From the NCBI GenBank assembly GCA_023228995.1, contig JALOAD010000015.1, positions 4,320-68,319 on the forward strand: 64,000 bases of DNA, written 5' to 3'. The notes beneath the pieces are model-generated. The model saw nothing but the letters and a program-made list of their open reading frames with translations, was not told the DNA's origin and did no database searches. Source of the DNA: JALOAD01 sp023228995 [NCBI: Candidatus Muiribacterium halophilum]. Its GTDB lineage: Bacteria > Muiribacteriota > Muiribacteriia > Muiribacteriales. The translations under genes were made by a program, and so were the position numbers. Positions within the stretch are counted from its first letter, which is position 1, and each line of letters begins with the position of its first letter. This document shows positions 43,145 to 51,730 of this stretch, in pieces.

Positions 43145-46100
43145 TATTTTTATTGCTTTTATCGCTTCACTTAAATCATTTAGAGTAAAAGGTTTATTTA
43201 CAATTGAAGAAAAGCCATATTTTCTATAATTTTCAGCAATATCGTTTTGTGAATAACCACTTGCTACAATAACTTTTATATTTTTATCAATATGCAATAA
43301 TTCTTTCATAGTCTCAACACCACCAAGACCACCTTTTATAGTAAGATCCATTACAGCAAAATCAAATCTTAAACCAGCTTTATATTTTGCAATAAGTTCC
43401 TCTCCTTTTTCACATTCTTCAACCTCATAACCAAGCTCTTCAAGCATATATTTTATAACTTCTCTTACATCCTGTTCATCATCCATTACAACAACTCTTC
43501 CCTTGCCTTTGACAAGAATTTCATTTTCATAATTTTTTTCTTTTATAATCCCCTCAATTACAGCTGGAAGAAATATATCAAATCTTGTTCCTTGATTTTT
43601 TTCAGAAAAAACTTCAATAAATCCTTCATGATTTTTTACAATTGCAAGAACTGATGCAAGACCTAATCCTGTACCTTCTTTTTTGGTTGTAAAATAAGGA
43701 TCAAATATTCTTGAAATATCATTTTTTTCAATTCCATTTCCAGTATCTTTTACTGATATTTTAACAAAATTTCCCGATTTCCCACCTTCATTAAAAAGCG
43801 CCTGATTTGTAGCTCCAAGATATACATTTCCTCCATCTAACATAGCTTGACAAGAATTAATAATCACATTATTTATCACCTGTTTTATCTTTCCGATATC
43901 TGCTTCAATATTCCATAATTTATCTTCTATATCAAGTACAAGCCTATTATTTGTACCTCTAATTGAAAACTCAGCTGTATCTTTTATTGCTTTTTTAAGA
44001 TTTATAAGTTCTTTGTTAGGAGTTTCTCTCTTTGCAAAAGTAAGAAGCTGCATTGTAAGTTCCTTTGCATTCATACATGCATTTTCAGCATTTTTTAAAT
44101 GTTGATATATTTTTTCATTTTTATTGAAATTTTTTTCAACAATTGAAATATTTCCTAAAACACTTGTTAAAATATTGTTAAAATCATGAGCTATTCCTGC
44201 GGCAAAAAGTCCAATTGATTCAAGTTTTTGAAGATTAATCATTTCTTCTTCTATCTTTTTTTCAACCCTTATATCTCTAAAAGCAATTACTGCACCATTT
44301 ACTTTACCTAAATTGTTAAATGTAGGTGCGATATTCATATAAATTGGGATATTTTCTGGACCTATTGTAATATTTTTAATTATTTTGTTATTTTTTTCTG
44401 TAGTAACAACTTTTAAAATAGGATTATACTCATTATTATTTAATTTTATATTGCATATACTTATGTTTTTCCCTATTGAAACATCACCTTTGGATTTTAT
44501 AATATTTTGTGCAATTTTATTTATTAAGAGAATATTTCCTTTTTTATCAGTATTTATAACTCCCTCTTCTATTGAATTTATTGTAACAATTATTCTTTCT
44601 TGTTCTTCATAAAGTTCTCTTTCCATTCTTCGCTCTTCTGTAATATCAACTCCTATAAATATTATATTGTCATTATCAATAGGAGAAAGCATTATCAAAA
44701 GTTGTTTATCATAATTATTATCATAAGGAGTGAATAATATTTCTCTTATAAATATTTTCCCAGATAATATTTTATCTTTTACATGCTGAATCTCATTTTT
44801 ATCTAAATTTTTCCAGAAAGTAAAAAGATCAATATCAGAAAAATCATTTTGTGAAAGTCCTGAAACCCAAGAAAACTTTCTATTCATCTCAAGAAACCTG
44901 AATTTTTTATCAAGAAGACCAATCATATTTGGAGAATTTTCAAAAAGAGTTCTGTATTTTTTCTCAGAACCGATAACTGATCTTATATATGAATATTCCT
45001 TTCTCAAAAAATCAAATAAAATTAAAAGAATAACAAAAAGTATAATTATAAATATATAACTAAAATTTCTATAATTTGTAACAAGAGAATTATTAGCAAG
45101 AAAAATAACTTTCCAATTAGCATATTTCAAATTTGCTTCTTCCATATAATAAGTGAAACCATTTAATTTAACATTTTTATGATTTATTTGTGAAAATAAA
45201 CTTGTATTTTTTAAACCTTCAAACTGTCTTGAATCAACAATATTATTAAAATCATATTCATCTAACTCTTTAATAACTTTTAGAACATATTCTTTATTAT
45301 TACTCATAAGTATTACACCTAAATCATTTACAATAAAAATAGGATTTTCATCAGGAATTATACTTTCAACTATATCAAGATTTTTTTTAATAACAGCAAC
45401 TCCCTTTATTTCACCATCTTTCTTAAAAGGAAAACTTGTATAAAAACCTCGTTCATTTGTTGTAATTCCAACAGCAAAGTAGTATGTAATAATACCTTCC
45501 ATAGCTGTTTTAAAATAATTTCTAAAACTATAATTATAACCTAAAATTGATGTTGTAGAATCTCGATTTGAAGACACAACAGTATTCCCATTTTTATCCA
45601 TAACATAAACTACAGAAGCTTTAAGAATATCAAAATACCTATCAACAATAATATTACTTTTTAAATAATCCTCTTGCTTTTTTTCATCAAGATAATCAAA
45701 AATAATATCTTCTTCCGCAAGAAGTCTAACTCCTTTCATATAAATCTCGAGATTATCATTTAATACTTTTGATATTTCACGACTTTTAAATTTTGCATCT
45801 TTAATAAGAATGTTTTCAGCAATATTCTCAGATATATTTATAATAAAAACAGATATAATAATCAATATTACAATGCTGGATAAAAAAGATATCCATATTA
45901 TCTTTTTATTGAAAACATTATCTTTTTTATTATAAATTTTTTGTAAAATATATAAAAAAACTCCTAAAGAAATAAATAATAAACTATATAACGATATAAC
46001 TGATATATCTACAATTAATCTTAATGTTGACGCTAAAGCAATTAACAAAAAAAATAAATATATATTTTTTTCAGGATTTTTTTTATTTATCTTTTTCATA

Positions 46101-46504
46101 AAAAACGGAATACTTGAATTAACAATAGTGAATATTGACAATATAAAAACAAAATTGTTATTTAAAAAAACAGAGAAAACTTTTGAAAACAGATAAAGTA
46201 AAGAAAATAAAAGAAAAAATACAATAAAAATATTTCTTCTTAAATATGGTTTTAAATAATAAAGAGCTAAAAATATACTCAAACTTATAATTAAAAATAT
46301 TTGAATTTCAATTACAATTCCAACGATTTTAGAATTCATATTAAAAGCTTCTAATAACTTATATGAAGCAAAAATAAATACAATAAAAGAAGAAAATCTT
46401 ATATGAGAATTTTTTTTAAGTTTTAATAAGTAAGAAATTATTAAAAATAATATCCCTATAGAAAAATTATAATATACTATATTTTCAGAAATAATATTAT
46501 TCAT
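43136..46504 (-). CDS. hybrid sensor histidine kinase
   Basis: 1122 residues. The N-terminal third is membrane-bound: about seven or eight hydrophobic helices up to residue 225, then a Cache-like extracytoplasmic sensor (about 230-460; VYVMDKNGNTVVSSNRDSTTSILG) closed by a membrane helix near 480. Two PAS domains follow (about 505-630 and 635-750). The HisKA phospho-His is in GIAHDFNNILTSVLGN near 770. The HATPase has NSCQAM, DTGNGI and GTGLGLA boxes. A C-terminal receiver (about 1005-1122) has VVMDDEQD, VMDLTIKGGLGG and a late KPF. This resembles NtrB/DctB-type hybrid kinases. Signal unknown. It may be the last gene of the shell-protein/LipS operon (27-base gap). Confidence 0.92.
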   Translation of the reverse strand: MNNIISENIVYYNFSIGILFLIISYLLKLKKNSHIRFSSFIVFIFASYKLLEAFNMNSKIVGIVIEIQIFLIISLSIFLALYYLKPYLRRNIFIVFFLLFSLLYLFSKVFSVFLNNNFVFILSIFTIVNSSIPFFMKKINKKNPEKNIYLFFLLIALASTLRLIVDISVISLYSLLFISLGVFLYILQKIYNKKDNVFNKKIIWISFLSSIVILIIISVFIINISENIAENILIKDAKFKSREISKVLNDNLEIYMKGVRLLAEEDIIFDYLDEKKQEDYLKSNIIVDRYFDILKASVVYVMDKNGNTVVSSNRDSTTSILGYNYSFRNYFKTAMEGIITYYFAVGITTNERGFYTSFPFKKDGEIKGVAVIKKNLDIVESIIPDENPIFIVNDLGVILMSNNKEYVLKVIKELDEYDFNNIVDSRQFEGLKNTSLFSQINHKNVKLNGFTYYMEEANLKYANWKVIFLANNSLVTNYRNFSYIFIIILFVILLILFDFLRKEYSYIRSVIGSEKKYRTLFENSPNMIGLLDKKFRFLEMNRKFSWVSGLSQNDFSDIDLFTFWKNLDKNEIQHVKDKILSGKIFIREILFTPYDNNYDKQLLIMLSPIDNDNIIFIGVDITEERRMERELYEEQERIIVTINSIEEGVINTDKKGNILLINKIAQNIIKSKGDVSIGKNISICNIKLNNNEYNPILKVVTTEKNNKIIKNITIGPENIPIYMNIAPTFNNLGKVNGAVIAFRDIRVEKKIEEEMINLQKLESIGLFAAGIAHDFNNILTSVLGNISIVEKNFNKNEKIYQHLKNAENACMNAKELTMQLLTFAKRETPNKELINLKKAIKDTAEFSIRGTNNRLVLDIEDKLWNIEADIGKIKQVINNVIINSCQAMLDGGNVYLGATNQALFNEGGKSGNFVKISVKDTGNGIEKNDISRIFDPYFTTKKEGTGLGLASVLAIVKNHEGFIEVFSEKNQGTRFDIFLPAVIEGIIKEKNYENEILVKGKGRVVVMDDEQDVREVIKYMLEELGYEVEECEKGEELIAKYKAGLRFDFAVMDLTIKGGLGGVETMKELLHIDKNIKVIVASGYSQNDIAENYRKYGFSSIVNKPFTLNDLSEAIKAIKIVK

Positions 46505-46531
46505 TAAATTATTATAACATAACTGTTTATA

Positions 46532-47680
46532 CTATTGCTTAAAGTTTTTTTTATAAATATAAAATTTATTGTCTGATATTTGTTCTTGAAATATTATTTT
46601 TTCATCATCAAATAACAGATTATTAAGACTTGCAGGTAAAATATTTCCATAACAAAAAACCGGTTTTTCTTTATCTTTTAAATCGTAAACAAATAAATAA
46701 TCTCTACTATTATTAGAACATATAAATCCAAAATAATTATTGTTAATAGCATAATCTTGTATTTTATATAAATTGTTAAATGAATTTAATAAATTAAAAC
46801 TCAATCCATTATTTTCGCTCTTATATAAACTAAGCAATTTATTATTATCGATTACTATATATAAATTACCACCACTTTCAAATATATGTTTTTCTCCATC
46901 AGTTAAAGTATTTATAACTGGTTTTTTTACAAATGTTCTACCATTATTATAGCTAAAAAAACTAAAACAAGAATTATCTTTTATAAATGAAAAAGATAAA
47001 ATGTTTTTTACAGAACTTAAAGCTATGTTTTTAATATCATCAATTTTTTCAAATTCTATAAAATTAGAATATATATTATTCAAATCTTTGTCAGCAACAC
47101 TTATATAAATACCTTTTCTTTCATCAATAAATGATTTTTTAGTAGCATCAACTTCATAAAGAGTATGATCTTGTTTTTGAACAATATTACTATCTTTATA
47201 TTTTTCAATAATATGGTTTATTTTATTATTATATTCAAAATATATAGAAGGAGTCTTTTTTGACATTATAATATGCTTTTCATCTATTAAATAATTATCA
47301 ATATCCCAAAAAGGATTTGTATAAATACCAAAATATTCATCAAATGAATCAGAATATTTTATAAAAGATTTTTCTGCTTTTAAATCTTTTTTAGAAATAA
47401 TTTCACATGCATAAGGTTTTTTTAATAAATTTATACATTTAGGAATTTCAAGTTTTTTTATATTAAAATCTTTTGTAACAACATTTAATTTTATAATATT
47501 ATACTTTTCATCAATAATAAATAAATTTTCATTATTTAAAGCTATATTAAAAAACCCCATATTTGATTCATAAGAGTAAATTTTATGTATATCTGAGTAT
47601 ATATTAATATAATATGCTGAAAATATTGCTAGAATAAAAAAAATAAATAAAAGTACTAAAAATCGTTTATATTTTTTCAT
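46532..47680 (-). CDS. membrane-anchored Asp-box-like propeller protein, function unknown
   Basis: 382 residues. One N-terminal membrane anchor (KRFLVLLFIFFILAIFSAYYI) is followed by a beta-rich extracytoplasmic domain. Two segments look like sialidase/BNR Asp boxes (SYNNGRTF near residue 265 and SENNGLSF near 310), and repeated FxxYD/K patterns suggest a beta-propeller. No catalytic sialidase residues are recognised. The start overlaps the cyclodeaminase-like gene by 14 bases and has a GGAGA SD, so it belongs to that operon. What links an envelope propeller to lipoate and one-carbon genes is unclear. Confidence 0.65.
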   Translation of the reverse strand: MKKYKRFLVLLFIFFILAIFSAYYINIYSDIHKIYSYESNMGFFNIALNNENLFIIDEKYNIIKLNVVTKDFNIKKLEIPKCINLLKKPYACEIISKKDLKAEKSFIKYSDSFDEYFGIYTNPFWDIDNYLIDEKHIIMSKKTPSIYFEYNNKINHIIEKYKDSNIVQKQDHTLYEVDATKKSFIDERKGIYISVADKDLNNIYSNFIEFEKIDDIKNIALSSVKNILSFSFIKDNSCFSFFSYNNGRTFVKKPVINTLTDGEKHIFESGGNLYIVIDNNKLLSLYKSENNGLSFNLLNSFNNLYKIQDYAINNNYFGFICSNNSRDYLFVYDLKDKEKPVFCYGNILPASLNNLLFDDEKIIFQEQISDNKFYIYKKNFKQ

Positions 47681-48257
47681 AATTAAGCTTCTCCTTTATA
47701 TTTTTATAAAATAAATTACTTTGTTTTTTTAAACAGTTCATTTTATTAGAGATTTTTCCTTTTAAAACAATACTATTTAGAAATTCAATATTAAATAATA
47801 CATTATAACAACATGCATTTAAAGCACATTTCAAAAAATCAACTCCAGACATTATATCACATTCAGTATTATTAATATAATTTTGTGTTATTTCTTCTGT
47901 TAAAGAAAATACAATTAAAATATTTTCTATAATTTCAAGAGGAATTTCACAACTTTCTAAAACAACTTTTTCTTTATACTCATTTGAAAGTTCTTCAAAT
48001 TTAAGAAATTTTTCAAAAATATAGCTATCTTTATTCATAAGAATAAACAAATTACCTTTTATTAAATCAAGTTTTTCAATATAATTATAAAAAATATCTT
48101 TTACATTATCATTATTTTTTAAAATAATTACACAAGACATTCTTATTAGAGAAATACCTAAATTTGCAACATAACACGCTGAAGCTCCACCACCAGGTGG
48201 ATTTTTAGAATTACCAACATTAAAAGCAAAATCAAAAAGATTCATTTTTTCAAGCAT
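47667..48257 (-). CDS. cyclodeaminase/cyclohydrolase (FTCD_C) family protein
   Basis: 196 residues, the usual size of the all-helical FTCD_C fold. The N-terminal signature FAFNVGNSKNPPGGGASACYVANLGISLIRMSC matches the P-x-P-G-G-G-S/A motif of formiminotetrahydrofolate cyclodeaminases and FchA methenyl-THF cyclohydrolases. It therefore probably acts on a folate one-carbon intermediate. SD GAGGAT overlaps the stop of the LipS1-like gene. Its neighbours (lipoyl synthase pair) suggest a tie to the glycine cleavage system, which also uses lipoate and folate, but gcv genes are not in this window. Confidence 0.78.
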   Translation of the reverse strand: MLEKMNLFDFAFNVGNSKNPPGGGASACYVANLGISLIRMSCVIILKNNDNVKDIFYNYIEKLDLIKGNLFILMNKDSYIFEKFLKFEELSNEYKEKVVLESCEIPLEIIENILIVFSLTEEITQNYINNTECDIMSGVDFLKCALNACCYNVLFNIEFLNSIVLKGKISNKMNCLKKQSNLFYKNIKEKLNYEKI

Positions 48258-48266
48258 ATAAAATCC

Positions 48267-49232
48267 TCAAATAAAAAATTCATTTATTCTTTTGATTTCT
48301 TCATGGATTTCATTGTCTTTAGGCTTTCGTGGAAAATTATACCAATCACCAGTAACTTTTTCATTATAAAAAGGTCTATTACAACCTTCGCAACCACTTG
48401 TTCTAAAAAACTCTCCATCCCCAAGAATTCCTGGAATTTTTTTATAATTTACTTTTTTTACAAAATTATTTTCATCAAAAACAATATCATTAAATTCAAT
48501 TTCTTTTTTCTTTAAAAGATAAAATATAGCCTGACATAATCTATAATATTTAATATCAGGGGATTTTTTTTCCTCTAAATATCCTTTCTTTTTAATAGGA
48601 GTATAAGCAAAAAGACTTACATTAATTTGTTTTAAAAGAAAAGAGTTTATTAACGAGAAAAGTTCATAACTAGTCTCACCTAAACCAATAATCAAATGAG
48701 CAGATATTCTATCTGGAAATTTTTCAACAGATTCATATAAAAACTCAATATTTTTTTTAAAATTTTTATGTTTTATAAAGAAAAATTCTTTTTCTGAAGC
48801 TACATCTATTGCAATACCAATTCTATTAACACCACATTCAATAAACTTATACATAAGTTCTGGATAATTCATAAGATCTATAGAAACATTTATATTTATA
48901 TTAAATTTAATATTATCTCTTAAATATTTAATAATATTTAATGTCATAATTGAGGTTTTCTCAGATTTTGTAACTTGAATGCATATATTTTTAAATTTAT
49001 AACCTTTTTTATTAAAAGCTTGAACAAAAGTATAAATATCGAATTCAGGCCACATTACTCTTGAAAGCCTTGTTTCGCCTTCAGATTGAGAACAAAACTC
49101 ACAATTATTATTACATTTATCACCAAACATTAAATAAGCAGTAGTTGGATCAACAAGATTTTTAACCCTATTCAAACCAAGAACAGCTCCAGTTCCCTGA
49201 GATATTTTTATTTTATAAAACACAACATTCAT
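48267..49232 (-). CDS. lipS1: radical SAM protein, LipS1-like lipoyl synthase subunit
   Basis: About 321 residues from the ATG at 49232 (a TTG four codons upstream is possible). The radical SAM motif is C-x3-C-x2-C in MFGDKCNNNCEFCSQ near residue 40, preceded by the characteristic DPTTAY and followed by LSRVMWPEF. Near the C terminus TSGCEGCNRPFYNEK supplies further Cys residues that could bind an auxiliary cluster. This set fits the LipS1 half of the two-protein lipoyl synthase known from archaea and some bacteria, often misnamed biotin synthase. It would insert sulfur into octanoylated carrier proteins together with LipS2. Assignment is from remembered family motifs, not a search. Confidence 0.68.
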   Translation of the reverse strand: MNVVFYKIKISQGTGAVLGLNRVKNLVDPTTAYLMFGDKCNNNCEFCSQSEGETRLSRVMWPEFDIYTFVQAFNKKGYKFKNICIQVTKSEKTSIMTLNIIKYLRDNIKFNININVSIDLMNYPELMYKFIECGVNRIGIAIDVASEKEFFFIKHKNFKKNIEFLYESVEKFPDRISAHLIIGLGETSYELFSLINSFLLKQINVSLFAYTPIKKKGYLEEKKSPDIKYYRLCQAIFYLLKKKEIEFNDIVFDENNFVKKVNYKKIPGILGDGEFFRTSGCEGCNRPFYNEKVTGDWYNFPRKPKDNEIHEEIKRINEFFI

Positions 49233-50034
49233 AACTATACTCAATTAAAAATTTATTTTCTAAAGCATATTTTTCAGCTTCTTTTGAAGGCATTACAATT
49301 TTATCAACACCAAGCTTTAAAGCTTCAATATCAAGCTTTCTTCTATAAATCCCACCAGGTCTCATACAACCAAGAGAAACATTTTTAATTTTACTTTTTC
49401 CATACTTTATAATATCAAGAACATCTTCAATATTAGGCGATTTAAATAATGCAAAATCAGTATTTTTATTTACTATAAGAACTAAAAAAACAATTTCATC
49501 AAATCTTTCAGATAAATAATCAATAGCTTGTTTTTCACCTAAAATTTCACCTTCATTCACTCCAATCATAACATGAGGAACAACTCTTATTTTATTTTTT
49601 AAAAAATTATCAATAGAATGAGTAAAATCCTTTTGAGTAAAAAAATCACCATATATTCTTTTGATTGTTTCTTTATGAATTAAAAAATCAAAAGATACGC
49701 AATCTGCAATTTCTTTAAGCTTAATAAAATCAGAATTGTTTTTTATTATACCTGTATGAATATTTAATTTGATATTTTTATTTTTTAAATCTAAAAGTTC
49801 ATTAAAATGTTCTATAAAAGGAACACAACCTTTATCGTTCATACCACCGCTTACAAGTATAGAAGAATATTTATCATTTTTTATATCACTAATTTTTTTC
49901 ATATTTATAAGATAATGTTTATTACAATAAGGACAATTAAGAAAACAATTTTTATTAGTAAGAGATATTGAAATAGTTTGTGAAGGTTTTACAAATTTAA
50001 TATTATTCACGTCTGTCTGGACATTCAAGATCAT
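49213..50034 (-). CDS. lipS2: radical SAM protein, LipS2-like lipoyl synthase subunit
   Basis: About 273 residues from the ATG at 50034. A longer frame to 50097 would begin in the Lys-rich shadow of the shell-protein gene and is rejected; a GTG at 50010 is also possible. No clear SD. C-x3-C-x2-C lies in NKNCFLNCPYCNKHYL, followed by ILVSGGMNDKG, HTGII, VSFDF, VPHVMIGV, GCMRPGGIYRRKLDIEALKLGV and a terminal ECC. These fit LipS2 of two-component lipoyl synthases. It overlaps the shell-protein gene upstream by 32 bases and the LipS1 gene downstream by 20, in the order expected for one complex. Confidence 0.68.
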   Translation of the reverse strand: MILNVQTDVNNIKFVKPSQTISISLTNKNCFLNCPYCNKHYLINMKKISDIKNDKYSSILVSGGMNDKGCVPFIEHFNELLDLKNKNIKLNIHTGIIKNNSDFIKLKEIADCVSFDFLIHKETIKRIYGDFFTQKDFTHSIDNFLKNKIRVVPHVMIGVNEGEILGEKQAIDYLSERFDEIVFLVLIVNKNTDFALFKSPNIEDVLDIIKYGKSKIKNVSLGCMRPGGIYRRKLDIEALKLGVDKIVMPSKEAEKYALENKFLIEYSYECCVL

Positions 50035-50818
50035 CACAGAGTGCACATATGTAATTACAATCTTTTCTTTTTTCTTTTTCTTTTTCCTTCTTAACACCTA
50101 CAACTTCTTGAGATTTTTTCATTTCATTTTTTGTTTGATTTTTTATTTCAACAATTACTGCTTTAGGTTTTTCTTTTATTTCTTCTTCTTCTTTTTCTTC
50201 TTTTTTTTCTTCTTCTTCTTGTTTTTCAATAAAATCACTATAAACATTTTTATATTCTTCATTTATATCAGATAAATTCTCATCTTTTATAATATTCGGA
50301 ATTTCTATATTTTCTTCAATTATTTTTATATCTTCATCTTTTACAAATTCCAGATTATCAATTGTTTCTTCTCTTGCCGCTTCTTCTCTTGCCGCTTCTT
50401 CTTTCACAGTTTCTTCTCTCACAGTTTCTTCTCTCACAGCTTCTTCTTTCACAGCTTCTTCTTTCACAGCTTCTTCTTTCACAGCTTCTTCTCTCACAGC
50501 TTCTTCTCTCACAGCTTTTTTTCTCACCGGAGCATATTGACTTCCCATGTATTTTTCACCATTTATAATACCAATTAGCTGAGAATCAGGTTTAGCAATA
50601 ACATGACTTGAAATAAGAGTATTATATTTTGTTGCTACTTCAATACCACATTGTATAGATGATTGAACCGCACCAACATCACCTTCAATCTTTATAGTTA
50701 CACAACCAAAATTTGCTTCATAATTTAATAATTTAACATCTGCTGCTTTAAGGCAAGCATCTAAAGTTTCTATAGAACTTGAAAAACCCTTTATCTCAAT
50801 CATTCCCAAAGCTTTCAT
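50003..50818 (-). CDS. bacterial microcompartment shell protein with repeat linker and C-terminal Cys motif
   Basis: 271 residues. Residues 1-85 are a single BMC-H domain (GMIEIKGFSSSIETLDACLKAADVKLLNYE, EGDVGAVQSSIQCG, SSHVIAKP). Residues 101-152 are about ten 5-residue repeats of EAV(R/K)E type, followed by an acidic then Lys/Glu-rich linker. The last 20 residues contain C254-x3-C258-x2-C261-x4-C266 ending in CPDRRE, similar in style to the Cys-bearing tails of PduK-type shell proteins, which may bind Fe-S or zinc. No other shell protein (trimer or pentamer) is in the window, so it is a lone or satellite shell gene. It lies 9 bases after the acylphosphatase gene. Confidence 0.85.
   Translation of the reverse strand: MKALGMIEIKGFSSSIETLDACLKAADVKLLNYEANFGCVTIKIEGDVGAVQSSIQCGIEVATKYNTLISSHVIAKPDSQLIGIINGEKYMGSQYAPVRKKAVREEAVREEAVKEEAVKEEAVKEEAVREETVREETVKEEAAREEAAREETIDNLEFVKDEDIKIIEENIEIPNIIKDENLSDINEEYKNVYSDFIEKQEEEEKKEEKEEEEIKEKPKAVIVEIKNQTKNEMKKSQEVVGVKKEKEKEKRKDCNYICALCDDLECPDRRE
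50363..50518 (-). repeat. 15-bp in-frame tandem repeat within the shell-protein gene
   Basis: About ten 15-bp units coding for EAVRE, EAVKE, ETVRE or EAARE. Several neighbouring units are identical in DNA, which indicates recent copy-number change. Because the unit is a multiple of three, expansion keeps the frame and only changes linker length. Confidence 0.88.
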
Positions 50819-50827
50819 GAAAAAAAC

Positions 50828-51103
50828 CTACCCTGTTATATTAAATTCGTTGTATTTACCCGTACTATTATAATACTGAACACTTACTTTTTCAACATTT
50901 GAATGTACCGACCCCTTTTTTACCGACTCAATAAACATTTTAACCTGCACATCATTTCCTTCACAGCAAATTGTAACAGATCTATCAGGATTATTTCTTA
51001 CAAAACCAGTCAAGCTTAGATTTTTTGCTATATTATAAACAAAATGTCTAAATCCAACTCCTTGAACTTTTCCTCTAACAGTAATTTGAGCAGCTTTTGG
51101 CAT
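50828..51103 (-). CDS. acyP: acylphosphatase
   Basis: 91 residues. The family signature GKVQGVGFRHFVY near residue 11 contains the catalytic Arg, and the catalytic Asn lies in GFVRNNPDRSV near 37. It hydrolyses acyl phosphates such as acetyl or carbamoyl phosphate, although the in vivo role is usually uncertain. SD GAGAGGT before the ATG. It is the first gene of the operon that continues with the shell protein and the LipS pair; acyl phosphates are products of microcompartment pathways, which makes the pairing suggestive but unproven. Confidence 0.93.
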   Translation of the reverse strand: MPKAAQITVRGKVQGVGFRHFVYNIAKNLSLTGFVRNNPDRSVTICCEGNDVQVKMFIESVKKGSVHSNVEKVSVQYYNSTGKYNEFNITG

Positions 51104-51172
51104 ATTATTTACCTCTCAGTAAATCATAAAATTAAATACTACAACACATCGAAGAAATAGACAAGAATTTAT

Positions 51173-51490
51173 AAAAAAATCTACTCGATAACTTGAGTGA
51201 ACGTTGCGAAGCATATAATATACGGATGTATTATAAGTGAACGAAGGTAACAGAGGCTGTTGAAAAACTAAAAAGAAGAAACATTGATGCAGAATAGGGT
51301 CTGTGCCGATCTCAAATTTTAGCTTACATAGGTCGGCCTGACCATGCTGTTTGATTTTAAAGTTAAGTTTAAAAAAAAGAAAACCTGTTTTTTTCAACAG
51401 CCTCTAAAATACCGAATGATTATTTTTTTGCGTTATTGTAATGATAAAAAAATCAAAAACAGATCCCGGCTCAGAATCATGCCGGGATGA
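51173..51490. repeat. mosaic repeat module M2, copy B, interrupted by a MITE-like element
   Basis: 51173-51250 matches 19073-19152 and 51410-51490 matches 19188-19268. The second hairpin present in copy A is absent here; in its place is the 154-bp element with terminal inverted repeats. The two halves therefore behave as conserved arms around an exchangeable centre. Confidence 0.85.
51252..51405. mobile_element. 154-bp MITE-like element with 16-bp perfect terminal inverted repeats
   Basis: AGAGGCTGTTGAAAAA (51252-51267) is repeated in inverse as TTTTTCAACAGCCTCT (51390-51405). The interior has no coding frame of note and contains a short GC-richer stretch (GGTCGGCCTGACC). The ends resemble those of IS1182-type insertion sequences as I recall them, so it may be mobilised by a full-length relative elsewhere in the genome. 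No clear target duplication is visible. Confidence 0.7.
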
Positions 51491-51542
51491 CATTTTCTCA
51501 GAATAGTACCGGAATGACATTTTCTCAGAATAGTACCGGAAT
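51489..51542. repeat. two tandem 27-bp units with CCGGAATGAC ends
   Basis: GACATTTTCTCAGAATAGTACCGGAAT occurs twice in direct succession (51489-51515 and 51516-51542). A variant with CATGCATGGATGAC follows at 51662-51688, and the right edge of the window (63979-64000) carries the same unit in reverse orientation. Confidence 0.85.
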
Positions 51543-51575
51543 GACAGGTTTTTAATTTCCAATGTCGAATTAAAA

Positions 51576-51662
51576 GAAAAAACTTTGAAGCTGTGACAGA
51601 TAAAGCGTGACATGTCACTTTGTGACATTAGTAACAAAAACAAAGTCATGCCGGGATGACAG
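51576..51662. repeat. mosaic repeat module M1, copy B
   Basis: 87 bases matching 18885-18971 with very few substitutions, including the palindrome GTGACATGTCAC (51607-51618) and the GTCATgccgggATGAC end. Confidence 0.85.
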
Positions 51663-51730
51663 TTTCTCAGAATCATGCATGGATGACATTATATTAATTT
51701 TTTGTTTATTTAATCATAGAACTCTATTAT

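Noticed and set aside
50034-50097. N-terminal extension MLRRKKKKKKEK of the LipS2-like frame
   Set aside because: It is the out-of-frame shadow of the Lys/Glu-rich end of the shell-protein gene; family members start near the radical SAM core.
50363-50518. CRISPR-like array
   Set aside because: Units are directly adjacent 15-mers inside a coding frame, with no spacers.
50362-50568. Plus-strand open frame of LLLSQ repeats
   Set aside because: Antisense reading of the 15-bp repeat in the shell-protein gene; no start signal and pure repeat composition.
46532-51103. A complete microcompartment operon
   Set aside because: Only one hexamer-type shell gene is present; no pentamer or trimer shell gene and no signature aldehyde or alcohol dehydrogenase is in the window.
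51404-51676. Short minus-strand frames in the repeat block (also 19083-19280)
   Set aside because: Formed only by palindromic repeat sequence, with no coding signature and no SD.
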